This document shows, piece after piece, positions 50,767 through 63,709 of a stretch of DNA of 64,000 nucleotides. The stretch is taken from positions 12,887,355 through 12,951,354 of the forward strand of contig OX439127.1 in NCBI GenBank assembly GCA_949318235.1. Reading direction: 5' to 3'. A model generated the notes under the pieces. That model did no database searches and was not told the DNA's origin. It saw only the letters and a program-made list of their open reading frames with translations. Positions within the stretch are counted from its first letter, which is position 1. Each line of letters starts with the position of its first letter. Position numbers and translations under genes: made by a program. The stretch comes from Ecdyonurus torrentis. Lineage: Eukaryota > Arthropoda > Insecta > Ephemeroptera > Heptageniidae.

Positions 50767-51212
50767 CACTTCTATATTGCACGTATATTACTGGCACTGA
50801 AGCTTGCTACACTAAGCAGATGATCCTAATGAGGCTTGCATGACGATCGATGCGTAATGTAATTAGTCAGCTGAAATTTCAATTGTTATTATCCTTTCCG
50901 CACATTGCTGTATAACACAATCACTAAAGCGGACCGGAATGAGTAAAAATATAATAGACAATGAGGGTACAAATTTAGCAAATCATATAATCATCCAACC
51001 TTCTATACAACAATCTCTTAATCCACTTCCAACTTATTAAGCGTCCTTTTATTAAATTGGCCTTTATTTTAATAAATTTTTAAATATAACCAACTAAATG
51101 AGTAAAACAATTTCACATTCTCATTTAATATTTAATTTTAGTGTAACATATACGTATTAACTTTGTGGGATAATAAATATAAATATAGGATAAAGTTATA
51201 ATTATACTTCCT

Positions 51213-51383
<171 letters not shown>

Positions 51384-51566
51384 TGGGAGGGGGGGGGGTA
51401 TATTTACATTATGATATAATTTTTTACTTATTCGTTTGCATGCATAATTTAAAAGCATAATATTCAAGATTATGTTTGATATAATATTTATTCTAAAATA
51501 ATAACAGTAATAATAATTTCTAGTTTTATTTAAAAATTATATACATTTCTAAAAATTAGTTATTGT

Positions 51567-51576
<10 letters not shown>

Positions 51577-51624
<48 letters not shown>
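51577..51624. repeat. (TA)n microsatellite
   Basis: About 24 units. Confidence 0.95.
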
Positions 51625-51625
<1 letters not shown>

Positions 51626-51629
51626 TGTC

Positions 51630-52930
51630 ACGAATGCTTTTTATTTTTATTTTTTCGTTGATATCAAAACATCGGTCAATAAATTAGTAGTCTGGTTGTG
51701 ATATCGGAAAAGCTACAACTATACCGTGAGCGTGGTGTAGAATTTAAAAGTAGGAAAGAAGGGAGAGCAGGAAAAAAAATCATGGGATGTTGATTTCTCT
51801 TTTTAAAATATAAAATTAAGTCAAGTAGATCTAAAGAGGGCAGAAAAAAACAGTTAACTCACATAGTATTAACTCATGTGTATATAAGCGCATGTATATA
51901 ATAATATTGGCAAAGATATAGGTATTCACATAGACGTATTATATAGTATTATATATAATGTACATATACATACATACATCCTATTCAATTTCTTTTCCAA
52001 AACATCATCATCCTAAACTAACCTCATACGCTTACAAGTCTATATATGCTTACAAAAGCTTAAAGTAATTACAAAGACTCGGGCAGATCAGTACTGGCCA
52101 GACCATATAGAATTCGTATAAGCAACCAATAGAGTATTTTCCATTGCTTCAGGCAGGCAAGCAAAGAGCTGCACGAAAATGAACTAAAAGTAAATTTACA
52201 TAAAACAATGCTTTTCTAGTAATCGTGTAATCAATAAGATCACGAGAAAACTCAATTAGACCAAGAATGTTTAACTAAAATATTTATATATAAGTCGGGT
52301 TTTGTATTTCTGTTTCGTATAGTTTACAAAATATTTCAAAGTATACGTTGCACTTTGTGTATTTGTGTATAATGTATATTTCGTATATTATTATGTTCGC
52401 AAAAGTCCTGAACCTTTACCTAATATCATTGTTCTATGTCTAAATTAGAGAGAAATAAAATAATGTTTATTTTGTTCGTGTTTTAATTTTTTTCAATGTT
52501 GTTGGGATGCATAAGGAAAGTGCAAAAATTGAAAGTTACAAGATTTTATTTTCTATCCCTTAATCCTGAAATATTCTATGATGCTGCTCGCTCGTCTTAA
52601 AATTGGAATAACATAATTATTCTACTATGCTTTATTATATGTAGTTTTAGTTTTATTGTGTGAAAAACATCCGAAACACTATTTAAATATGTCTAACAAT
52701 ATTTTGAATTCTCGTTCTTTAGCTTCCTTAAAAAAAAGTTCATTCTATATGTTACATAAAATTTAAACCTTAATTTTGAATCCTGTAAAATACTAAAAAT
52801 TAATTAAATAACACTGAGCTATACTTTAACAAGCAAATTGTTTATTTCCTTTCCGTCGTTCCTCAACCTTTATCGCCAAATGCTTTGTTGGAATTTGTGT
52901 CAATCTGTATTCAGTAAAAATCAACCAAAA
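51630..52930. other. Intergenic AT-rich DNA, no gene seen
   Basis: A slightly G+C-richer patch at 52080-52190 shows no open frame with splice sites. Nothing else noticed. Confidence 0.5.
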
Positions 52931-52933
52931 ATA

Positions 52934-52934
<1 letters not shown>

Positions 52935-52991
<57 letters not shown>
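52935..52991. repeat. (TA)n microsatellite
   Basis: About 28 units. Confidence 0.95.
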
Positions 52992-52999
<8 letters not shown>

Positions 53000-53044
53000 G
53001 GACATCTGTTTTCTCATAAAATTTACAAAATCTTTTTAATACCA

Positions 53045-53164
<120 letters not shown>

Positions 53165-53484
53165 TGATTGATGATGCAATGCTGTTTGCAAAAATGTTCT
53201 TATATTTCCCTTTTAATTACTATATCTATTATGTGTTAATCTTTAAACATAAAAATCATCATATGATGAATATGCAAGACATTCAGTTAAAAATATATCA
53301 CAATGTGAACAACACTTTCCTTTGGGTCATCGTATGATGAGGATTAATCAAGTAATTAGGTCAAGATACACTCGATGAAAGTTATCAATTGGAGGAATTT
53401 TTTTATTTAAAATCTGAAGTAATAATGAGTGAACTCAAAAAAGGCACATTTCACGGTGACTTCATGGTACTTATCAATTCAAAT

Positions 53485-53708
53485 ATTTTTTTATCAATAA
53501 TTGATTTTTTTTGAAGTTTTAATATTCTGTATGCTTCTTATAAGTCATGTTAACACGGTATAATATTTTCAATATGAAATAAATTTAATTGCAATCAAAA
53601 TTACTTTATTTGATTTTTGCATTTAAATTTATTTCACATTGAAAATATTACAACCACTTATACGAAGAAAACAATATAACAAAACTTCAAAATAAATAAA
53701 TTATTAAA
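53485..53708. mobile_element. Fold-back element, ~220 bp
   Basis: TTGAAGTTTTAATATTCTGT, CTTCTTATAAGT and AATATTTTCAATATGAAATA on the left pair with TATTTCACATTGAAAATATT, CCACTTATACGAAGA and AAAACTTCAA on the right. Confidence 0.72.
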
Positions 53709-53989
53709 TTGGAAAAAATTACATACTTAATTTTATGTGATTTAATTTTATATATCTCGTTGCATAATAACAGTATTCGATATTGTTTAAAGACCTCTAA
53801 GGCTTAAAAAAAGAGACACAGCATATTTCCCCTTGAATATCTATAGTCCTATTTTCAATTACAAGTTTATGATTGAATTTTTAATGAAAAAAAAGTGAAC
53901 AAAATAAGTTTTATAAAATGATGTTGGCACGTAATGGAAGCAAAAGTGGTCATCTCATTAATCATTCTCTAGTTGCAAGCTTAGTAATA

Positions 53990-54231
53990 CTTGCCCCGTG
54001 GCCCCAAAGGTTACCCACCACAACGCCTATTGCCCTCCAAACTTGATATAGTTGCGAATATATGCTACAAGCAAAAGCCAAAGCTAAAAGAGGTAAGTAA
54101 AGAGCATCAGCAACAACCAGTAACAACACTGGTGTTAGCATGAGTATGGCAAGCTATAGCCACTACATGCCTCCACAATCCCCCCTCGTGGATGCAAAGT
54201 CAGCAAGAGCAAGCAGGGCAACGCGAAAAAG

Positions 54232-54298
<67 letters not shown>

Positions 54299-54480
54299 CG
54301 AGCTGTGGCTCGTGGTTCCCTTTGGTCCGCCTGATACTCAGCTGCTTGCTAGCCTCCAGGGGAAGACTTTTAGGATACTAGCATAGTTATACAACCAGCA
54401 GACTTACCGCGCGCGTGGCCTCATTAGCTAGCAAACTTAAGCTACGCGGCTAACCATTAGCATGGCAAGACACTCTTAAT
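53990..54480. other. Unexplained G+C-rich island containing a (GA)n array
   Basis: Much richer in G+C than its flanks (for example GCGCGCGTGGCCTCATTAGC, AGCTGCTTGCTAGCCTCCAG). No splice-supported frame. Faint terminal similarity (GTTAGCATGAGTATGGCAAG and CATTAGCATGGCAAGACACT) is in direct, not inverted, orientation. It could be a foreign or satellite-type insertion or a regulatory island. Confidence 0.35.
54236..54294. repeat. (GA)n microsatellite
   Basis: About 29 units; ORFs with RE repeats are artefacts. Confidence 0.97.
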
Positions 54481-55732
54481 CATACAAAAAAAAACTTGTG
54501 TTTTTATTATAAGTAAAATTATAATGACCAATTTTTAATTATTTAGTTAAGTTATGTGTATTACAACGTCTAAAATATAATAACCTAGTATACGCATATG
54601 ATACGAATTATTACTTCAATATTCATTACTACTTCTTCTTCATTATTATTTTGATGTACTCAAACCACGCAACAAAATTAATATAGGCCTTAATTTTTAA
54701 CATGTAGTCTGTTCGTTATAAACTTCCATCATGTTTTACAACGGTTAGTAACTTGCTGTTTTTGCAAACATATTTTGTAACTTTGTGTAGCTTTTCTTAA
54801 AACAATTTACATAATTTTTGGCTAACTTTATAATGATGTGTATAAATCATACTATAACAAAATAGACATGGGCTTGGTTTTTATTTATATTCATAGTTAT
54901 ACATACATCCACTTCCACCCAATTGTAATTTTTTTATTTGCCATCTAATTAAAGTAATTAAACTGTAGCTTTAAAAATATATCAAAAACTCCCCAATAAC
55001 TTTTGAATATGTCATTATTGTCTAGGCTATTGTAAACTAAAAAATCTAAAATTAATGTAAAAAGATTTTTGTTGATATATAACTTTTAAAGAATTAATTT
55101 AGGAAACGAAAAATATAATAGAAACATGCACAATATGCTACAACAATCAGTGTATATGTGCATTTGTGCATAATTATATAAACAGCATTAACTGAAATGA
55201 TCGAGGTTTTCATTTATTATACAAAAATGAAATCATGCATCCTGGAGGATAGGCTTTTTGTTAAGCACATGTACGTATCAGGTTGCATATAGTACAGGAT
55301 AGACATAGGTTTGTCTCCTGATTTATCAAAAGAGGTTTTTATGGAATTAAAATAAATTTATGAAAAAATATTACGATCCAGACTTTGATGGTCTGTCTGA
55401 TATGCAATGACTTATTATGTTAATCAGTGCATGCAATGAGATAATGAGCTACTCATGAAGGATTTTGTAAAACTAGAAAAAATGACCTTCTTACATTAAC
55501 CTGTTCAAACATATTTTTAATAATAAATGAATGGTTTGATGAGAAACCAAACATATGATATATTTATTAGAGTTTTTTCAACAACTGTATATAATACTTT
55601 GCAACTATAATGCTTTACTTTATACTGACGAGGGATAGAGCGAAAGAAATGCCCCATCCCATAAATACTATACAAAAAAAAAATTAGAGAGTCGTTTTGT
55701 GTGTAGTATTGTATTTTTAATGCAAGAGTCCA

Positions 55733-55735
<3 letters not shown>
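54481..55735. other. Intergenic AT-rich DNA, no gene seen
   Basis: No coding, RNA or repeat structure that I can support. Confidence 0.5.

Positions 55736-55736
<1 letters not shown>

Positions 55737-55766
<30 letters not shown>
55737..55766. repeat. (GA)n microsatellite
   Basis: About 15 units. Confidence 0.92.
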
Positions 55767-55769
<3 letters not shown>

Positions 55770-55829
55770 AAGAGTCCGTAGTATTGAAACGTAGTAGCAC
55801 AGACGAAAAACTCGGTGATTGAGATCGGT

Positions 55830-56560
55830 GACCAGTGATTCAAGTGACTGATGTTGTGAGAGGAAAAGACCAAAATTAGTAAACAATAAGATAAGTGATA
55901 AAGGTATCTCCAAGAGTATTATGTTGTGTTTACTGTTTAGTGACTTTATTAACCAAGTTTGGAAAATATATGCTTTTTATCTAAATTGATTGATTAGTAA
56001 ATGAAAAAAAAAAATTTGAAAAATGTATACTTGTGTGGCTTTAGTAGTAAATATTATATACACTAAATTTAAATATAATCGCACGAATAATTACGTATAT
56101 AATAATTAGATTAAAGAATAAACACTAAGCTTTTTTTTTTTTTCTTTTTTTTTTTTTTAAAACTTTTGATATGTTTATAAGTTTTGCATTACAGGTTAAT
56201 AAAAAAAAGTAATTATAATATTATAACGTTTCCAGAAACTATAAAATAATTATATAGTACCAAGTGTCTAAAATTACTTTTAGTTTTTAGAATCTTTATA
56301 TAGATGCATTTATTTTTTTTATATAATGTGCATTTTCTAATGTAATTATTTATTGCTAATATATGTATTGCAGAGATGCAACAATATTTCCTATAATCGG
56401 GTAATCTGGTTATAGCAGTTTTGAATGAAGAAATAATAATAATAAAGTGTTTTGCTTATTTATTATTACTTTTGTAAAATTTTCAATTAATAAAATATAG
56501 GTTTAAGCAGATAGGCTATAGGCTCAAACATTATTATGGAACAAACTTTATAAGAAAAAA
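55830..56560. repeat. Diverged duplicated segment B (partner at 38.8-40.7 kb)
   Basis: Collinear with segment A over GATTCAAGTGACTGATG, AAGTTTGGAAAATATATGC, ATACTTGTGTGGCTT, TTGCATTACAGG, TATAACGTTTCCAGAAACTA, GATGCATTTATTTTT and AAGCAGATAGG. It lacks the palindrome and the 37-nt poly(A) of segment A. No gene recognised. Confidence 0.7.
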
Positions 56561-56569
56561 AAATACTAT

Positions 56570-57100
56570 TACGTAATAGATACACGATAAATTACTAACA
56601 CTGTTACATGAAACAAACATTGATTTGATCGAAATATAGATATACACTTTTCCTGTCAAGGAAACAATCTTAAATCTTAAGCAGTAGGTGTGTACCGATG
56701 CAACTAAGACGTTTTTAAATTTTATTTTAATTAATTGTATTAAGTTAATTATTAATTATAATTATTATGTTAAAAACATTATGTTCCAAAAGAAGAAAAA
56801 ATTAATTTACGCCGGAATTATAAAGCTTGTAGGAGCTGCTTTTTTTAAATTTTTTATTTATTATTATTTTTTTATTATTATTAATATATATGAATATAGT
56901 GAATATACAGGCAAGAATACTAAGTTTCATATTTGGCTAATTGACAAGATGTAGCAAATCAAACCATTGATTTATTATTATTATTTGCATTCTTTTGCTA
57001 TGCTTTTTTTAACCTGCTGCAATTTTTTTAAATTCTATTTAAAAAAAAATAATAATAATCTGCACTTACTTATTGAACTTATTTCTTATAAAATTAATTA
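56570..57100. other. Intergenic AT-rich DNA, no feature seen
   Basis: The 88-codon ORF at 56688 is Ile/Tyr/Asn-rich background. Confidence 0.5.
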
Positions 57101-57104
57101 ATTG

Positions 57105-57235
57105 AAAATCCGGACCCGGACCCGGACCCAACAAAGATTTTTGACGGGTCCGGACTCGGGTCCCGGACCCGAAAAAAAATCACGGGTCCCGGACCCGGGT
57201 CCGCGGACCCGACAATTTTTTGACGGGTCCGAACC
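57105..57235. mobile_element. GGGTCCGGACCCG-type G+C-rich repeat
   Basis: A 130-bp block of overlapping CCGGACCC and GGGTCCGG units, partly palindromic, with GATTTTTGACGGGTCC and AATTTTTTGACGGGTCC as two direct units. Similar motifs are common as dispersed repeats in invertebrates. The terminal inverted structure suggests a small transposon. Confidence 0.6.
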
Positions 57236-57239
57236 CCTG

Positions 57240-58430
57240 GTATTAACTAAATAAAGCTGTCATCATTTGTCACAGTGAGGCTTCAATTACATTTTTAGAT
57301 AGTTTGTAAAATTTAGCACGCCTTGTAAAAATAGTAGGGATATATTTTTTTTCCCAATAAAAATTGTAAAAATTCAAAGATAAAAAATAATAATAATAAA
57401 TAAATCTTATGTATAGAAGGCAAGCATTATTGCTACAAATGATGAAGCTCACTTGCCTTTCGTGTAATTTTATAAATACGATTACATTGACTTAAATGGA
57501 CGTTTGAAAAGTTACCTACCTATAGAGGGACACTGCACTGGACTCTTTATAGTTACATACCATAGCATTTTTTTTTTCTGTTTGATATAATTACATCTCT
57601 CTCTCACACACATTGTCATTGTCATTATCTCTTGATATCTTGGACGGGTTTTCATGTATTTAATTCCCACCCCGCTCCTCGTCCATTCCGCTATCTTTCG
57701 TGGTAGTATAATTTTTTTTTCAGCCTTGCAGTCTCGTCAAATATAATTGTACTAAAATTCTATCTGTTATTTGGGTTAGGTGTAAGAGTGTTCCAGATAT
57801 TTATTAGGTCTAAACCTTTCCCTTACATTTGATTTTTTTTTTTTTAATATTCTTGAATGATAAGTTTTTTTATTTGCTAAAAACTTGCATAATAATGTTG
57901 TTTTGTTATTTTTAATACTTTTCATATTTACGTATAATGTAAACTTAGCGTTATGATCATATTAGAGGAAAGCTAACGACCTCATATTATGCTCACTTCC
58001 TTCAACCTCAACGATTTATTTTCACAACCCTCTACTCTGAGTTTACTCGTGCATGTTCCACTCGCCTCATTCAAGCTTCTAATTGCTATATAGTAAAATA
58101 TTTAAATAAGAAATAATAATTACTTTGCATTTTTTTTTCTTCTGAAATCCAAATCCAAATGGGTATAATATATAGTTATTAAAAATAGAAACTGCTCTCA
58201 ATTTTCAATTTAAAAGAAATATTTATATTTTAATCATATATACTTTGTGCAAGTATATACAACCATGTATGACTTACATTATTGTTGTCTGTTAAAAAAA
58301 AAGTAACAAAAAATAATACTTTTAGTATGGTGGACTACAAATTATAATAAAAAAAAAATACATAAACAAACAGTATAAAAAAAAAATATATTATACTGTA
58401 TATTTAATATTATTATTGCATCAAAAACTT
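57240..58430. other. Intergenic AT-rich DNA, no gene seen
   Basis: No supportable feature; short T-runs only. Confidence 0.5.
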
Positions 58431-58437
58431 CAACATC

Positions 58438-58512
58438 AGAAGTTTTCATGAACTATGTAACACTATGTTACTATATGAACTGCCTGGGTCAATAAAGATT
58501 CTGATTCAAAAT
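58438..58512 (+). mobile_element. Possible LINE 3' end
   Basis: GCCTGGGTCAATAAAGATTCTGATTC resembles the AATAAA-plus-short-repeat tail that ends many CR1/jockey elements. No coding remnant is recognisable upstream. Confidence 0.35.
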
Positions 58513-60390
58513 TTCAAAAACAGTAATGTTAAATGATATATTTATAAGAAACAAAAGGTCACATGTTATTCAAAATATTCATTCCGCTTTTATAAAGCTA
58601 GAGCGGTAATAGCAGTTTGCAAGGAGGCTTATCTTTTCACGTAAACTGAATTGTAGAAGATTCGTAACAAAGTTTGTTTTTCAACTTTTTGTGAATCAAA
58701 TATTCTATTTTTAAAATTAGATTTTTTTTTTTGTTTTTTGTGCTTTATTTTTCTCTTTTGATAAACGAATATCACCCTCTTCTTTCTTCTTTTGTCTTCT
58801 TTTCATTTTGATTCAATCAGAAATTTAGATAAATATAAAAGTGGAAATCCTTCACCTGTCTACAGTTATATTTGTTTAAGGTTTTGTTGTATTATGAAGA
58901 AATATACATATAAAGAAATTTTCAACTTCAATTTAATAAACTTAAATTAATTTATCATTAATTTTAAAACCAGTCGAGAAATCTCCATTCTTGTAGTTAT
59001 CGGATATAAATATTACAAAAGAGATAACATAATTGGTTTATTTTTAAATTAATTGTGCTATTTTGGGTAATAAACAACCATAAAATATTTCAATCTTAAA
59101 ATAATTATTTATATTAAAACATTAATATTTAATTGATTAAAAATTATTGAACCTTAAAAAAAAAATCAGTGCTGTAGATTTAAATGGTAAAATATATTAT
59201 ATTGTGTATGTAAACGTTTGATCTATGCTTCATTTTTATTTTTATATCATTATCCTAAAACTAAACAGTATATTTTGCACGCATTTTGTAGGGGATAACA
59301 TAAGTACATGAAAGTCATGGTTCAGGAAAAAAGAGCAATCTCTTAATAGGTATATATATATATATATATATATATTTGAAAGTCATGAGATCCAACATGA
59401 TGATAACACAAGAATTAGACTGCTAAAATACAATCAGCGGGAAAGTTTTTTTTGTTTTTTTTTTACCTAAATATTTATAATGATTCGCCATCTGATACTT
59501 CAAAAGAAACGAATCCAAATTTATTGAATAAAGAGTTGGGAATATTTTTATTTAATTAACAGTACTATTCAATTGCCGTGCTTATGAAACGATTCAAATT
59601 ATAGATGAACTATATATAATTTTAGCACTGTATGATGATGTTTTGTGATTCTGTGAATATTATTTTTACTAACTTTTCTAATTGTTTCATATATAAGCTG
59701 ATAAATTTATTGTATTAAATTATTTTATAGGTTAAAAAGAATGAATATCGTAATACATATTTGAAGAATAATATTAAAATTGGAACAACTAAAAAAAAAA
59801 AAAAAAAAAATTCTTTTGACACAATATTAAGAGATTACATTTTTAGTTTTATTTATATTGCTTACTCTACCCACAGTTGTATCTCTATAAAATTCAATGG
59901 ACGTATAACAATTTAATTACGATACAAAAATGTTGTATGTTATACAGTATTATGGAAAATATAAAACTTTTTCTAAAAAAAAAACTTGTTATATATTTTC
60001 AAATATTTTATTTTGGGTGTGTCAAAATAACGACTCAACTCAAACTTGGCTTGTAATTTCTGACAAATACAAATAAATAATCCATAACGTCATTAATAAT
60101 ATTGAATACGAAGGTGAATTGAAAGCTCTATGACAGCTTGCTCTCGCATATAGTGTCACTATTTATAGTTAAACGTCTTATGTGTGAATCTCGGCTTAGA
60201 TATTGAATATTTCAACCTAAACAAATTTTTACACAACTGATCAAAACAGACAGCCGCAGTGTTTTTAAACTAAATATTTTAATAAGTCACCAGTGTTATT
60301 AATTTATAATGTGAATTAGTATTATTCTTTCAGTTTTATCTTTATTTAAAGATGGAAACATGTCTTAAAATATGTGATTTGTGTATGCAG
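58513..60390. other. Intergenic AT-rich DNA, no gene seen
   Basis: Short (TA)n at 59351-59375 and an A-run at 59792-59810; otherwise featureless. Confidence 0.5.
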
Positions 60391-60392
60391 TA

Positions 60393-60513
60393 CACATGAT
60401 TGTGATAATATATTTTACCATTGAAAAACTTGTGCTTTATTTGCAATGTTATTGTTATGAGAAAAACAAGCGCTCGATTGAAATTGTAAAATATATCATC
60501 ACAATCGTGTATC
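60393..60513. mobile_element. MITE with ACACGATTGTGATNATATAT ends, copy 1
   Basis: Left CATGATTGTGATAATATATT and right AATATATCATCACAATCGTG pair over about 25 bp. The centre has AACTTGTGCTTTATTTGCAA and ATGAGAAAAACAAGCGCTC, repeated at 63.6 kb. Confidence 0.78.
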
Positions 60514-62295
60514 ACAGGCAATTGAGACCACTAAATTGTGGGACACTTAGCCTTAAATTGGTTGCAATCAAGGACGGATTTAGAGGGGAGAAGTGGGTAT
60601 CCCCCGCAAAACGGTTCACGTAGGTGAAAAAAAACAAGAGAAAAAAAAAGAGAAAGTTTTGAAAAAAGAAAAACAAATATGCGCCAATTTTTGTTTCCTA
60701 TTTTACATATTATATTATTTTTTTAGATGCTTACTTCCTTCCCCTTCCCCTCACTCCCATAAACTGCCCTCGTGGGGAAAAAAATAATAATAATTAGACT
60801 ATTCCAACTTACAACTGTTTTTTTTTTTTAATTATTATTATTATTTTAATAACCTGAACGATCAAAGAATCAAATCTAACGTTTCATGTCCTTGCTTTTA
60901 CTTAATTTTATGTCTTAGGTTTTGATCTACTTTTTATTTGAAGGTCTCAGTATTTTATAATTTTCTTAAAATTCTGTAGAAGAAAAATGAAAAAAAAATT
61001 ATGTCCTATGGATAAAACTTTTATATCCTTACAAAAGCTCGATTTTTTCAATTAATGTGAATTATTTTTGTCATTTAAAATGAATCCACTTTTTGTTAAA
61101 CGTTTATTAAGCATATATTATTATATAATATATTATGGTTACTTTGCTTTACTGTAAAGTAAAATCTGAAACATAGAATTGGAAATACCATAGCCCTTCA
61201 AAAATATTAGTTACAGGTTACAGATATATAAAGACACCCACACACACACTTTTTTTTAAGTGCACGTTTCAGTTAACATTTTGCTCATATTTTCCAATGT
61301 CATTAAGACAGGAAGAACATGATAATAATAATAAATAATAAAAAAAATATTGAAAAATTAAACTTAGATAATTGTAAAGATATTTTCCGTAAGTATATTA
61401 TTTTTGCGGTTTTTCAAAAAAGGGGCGTATACCAAAATTTTCAACTGCGGTGGGCTAACCCCAACCCCTGTCCTCACGGGAACAATTTCCCTGGCTTCTC
61501 CCCCTCCACCCCCCAAAACCAAATTCCTAGATCCGCCCTTTCCTGCTATACATAACATACTGTTATTATTTTCAACTGAAATTAATTTTTATTTAGAGAT
61601 TTTGAAAACAACACGCTAGACTCTCTGCATATAAGAAACCCCCTCCCCTTTTTAATTTATCAAAATCATTACAACTATTGATTTTTAAGTTTCATTGTGT
61701 TTTTATACAGAATATTGTAGCACACAGCGTTTTGACAAAAAATTAGTTTTTGCAATTTGAATATTATGAAGAAAGATTCTAATTAATTTTGGTCTGTGGT
61801 GATCAAGGAATGATTACCATTTTCTGGGTGGGGTATACCTCTAAAACGACCAAAAGTTTTGATGGTGATGAAATCAATTGAAATTTCCCATTACGGGGTT
61901 AGATATAAATACCTAGCATGTCCAAATGATTATTCAGAGGGCAAAATTTCATTCGGCAAAAACTAAGCTAATGTCGAAAGACACTGCACTATAATTAATT
62001 CCCCCTAATCTGCCTGCAGTTATTAATCCCATGGCTAGGCAATTTTGAGTCACGGTTGATTTTTAAAATATGTTATTTTTGTTACCTGGAATAGAAGACA
62101 CGTTAGGAATAAATATTTAAGTTTCAAAAATTGGAAATAGTATATATTTGATATTTCGGAAAAAACATTTACACTCTCCACCGGTCTCCCCTACATTCAA
62201 TTAAAAAAAGTATATACTTTATATCTAATAAGAAAAACTCTTAATAAAAAAATTATACAACAACACACAGTTTTGCTATAGTTCTACGTAAGTCT
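60514..62295. other. Intergenic AT-rich DNA, mostly featureless
   Basis: 60575-60590 and 61423-61545 contain fragments (GGACGGATTTAGAGGGGAG; GGGGCGTAT, CTAGATCCGCCC) like ends of hAT-type MITEs related to the 8.3-kb one. No gene. Confidence 0.4.
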
Positions 62296-62300
62296 CATAC

Positions 62301-62444
62301 TATACACGGAAAAAAGCAACTAAAAAGTTACTCTTCAAACATTTTTCAATTCAGTTATTGGTTTTTTGTACTGAAGAGTTACATCTATCACATCTATGTA
62401 ACATGTAACTGAACCAATTGTTCAATTAATAATTTCTGTGTATA
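62301..62444. mobile_element. MITE with TATACACGGAAA ends
   Basis: The left end TATACACGGAAAAAA pairs with the right end TTTCTGTGTATA. Inner AGTTACTCTTCA and TGAAGAGTTACAT also pair. About 144 bp. Confidence 0.65.
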
Positions 62445-62789
62445 CATGCAGGGAGCCCGTGGTAAATGAACTATATATATTAATATATATATACATATAT
62501 ACTGTATATAATATGTGTGTTTGTGTTTATTTTTAAATATGCAAGTATTAAGTTGCAATGTGCAGAGCACACACTAAACTATAGGCGAATACTGTATAAG
62601 AGTTTAGTAATCTAACGTTCATACTGTTTTGTTTTGTTTTATTTACTTTACCGCGCGAACCCACAAGTTATCCACTCATTGGAATGGTACTTATAGGCAT
62701 AGGCGGAAGGAAAAGTCAAACAGGCTTTTTCAGCTGACAATACCAAGTATGGTACCTGACAAGACCCGTAAAGCGGAAAAAAGGATTCG

Positions 62790-63160
62790 GGAGGAGGTAA
62801 AATGTTGGGTACTAGGATTTGGAAGGTAAGCGGCTGTGGCCTAAAATAAAAGGAACTGCCCCGGTATTCACCTGAATTGACGAAGGGAAACCACAGAAAA
62901 CCTACGTCCTATAGGCAGCTGACGAGAGATTTCCAAATTTAATAAAATAACTTTGAACTTAAAAAAATTCGAAGCTTTGAAACTCCTCTCGCCTCCCGAA
63001 TCACAAACCGCCTAGTAGCTGCAGCTAATTACACTGAGAGACACGTGAAGCGTCCTTGCCCAACAGTCAACGTAAAAACCCTGCTGTGAGCAAGTTTCGA
63101 ACCCATGATTCTCTCAGTGTATACACTCCGACACCACTATGCTGTCATGTCGGTAAATTG
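62790..63160. mobile_element. Degenerate tRNA-derived SINE sequence
   Basis: GGAAGGTAAGCGGCTGTGGC, GGGAAACCACAGAAAACCTA, GGCAGCTGACGAGAG and CTCCCGAATCAC follow the order I recall for a SINE widespread in arthropods (GGAAGGAAGCGGCCGTGGCC, GGGAAACCACGGAAAACC, CTCCCGAATAC). Nearby, the minus strand reads GTGGTGTCGGAGTGTA and ATGGGTTCGAAACTTGC, spaced like A and B boxes of a tRNA-type promoter. It may be two overlapping elements. Memory-based match. Confidence 0.5.
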
Positions 63161-63602
63161 TTATGACGTCACAAAGCAATATATGGTGCCACTGCCTGCG
63201 ATATGTCTCACACACACATCACAAGTCACGCATCTTACTCTGTGAAGCCCTCTGTTAGAAGCGATTGAGTGGTAGGTGCGAGAAACGCATGTCAGTTAAT
63301 ACTCCACATTTGTGACTCACATTCATATCAGCAAAAAATCTTGAACAAGGAAGTTAGAACAAGGAAATTATAGAACTAGCTTGCATGATGCTATTGCACA
63401 TAAAATGTAATTTATAAAATAATTAAAAACTGATTACAGAATTTAAATTTATTATTATACTAAACGAAAGAGAAATATTTACTGAACATATTGATATGAA
63501 ATTGATAGTACTTATCCAAGATTTTACCACTTTTAGAACCACAAACATCGGAGCCCCATCCGACATGCGTCCTCACTCTCCCACTCCATCCACTACCTGT
63601 AC

Positions 63603-63706
63603 ACAGATTGTGATAATATATTTTAATTTTTAAAAACTTGCGCTAAATTATCACTGTTATTCCTATGAGAAAAATACGCTCTGGATATCTATCACAATCG
63701 TGTGTA
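63603..63706. mobile_element. MITE with ACACGATTGTGAT ends, copy 2
   Basis: AGATTGTGATAATATATTTT and ATCTATCACAATCGTGTG pair. The interior AACTTGCGCTAAATTATCA and ATGAGAAAAATACGCTC match copy 1 at 60.4 kb. Confidence 0.75.
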
Positions 63707-63709
63707 CTG

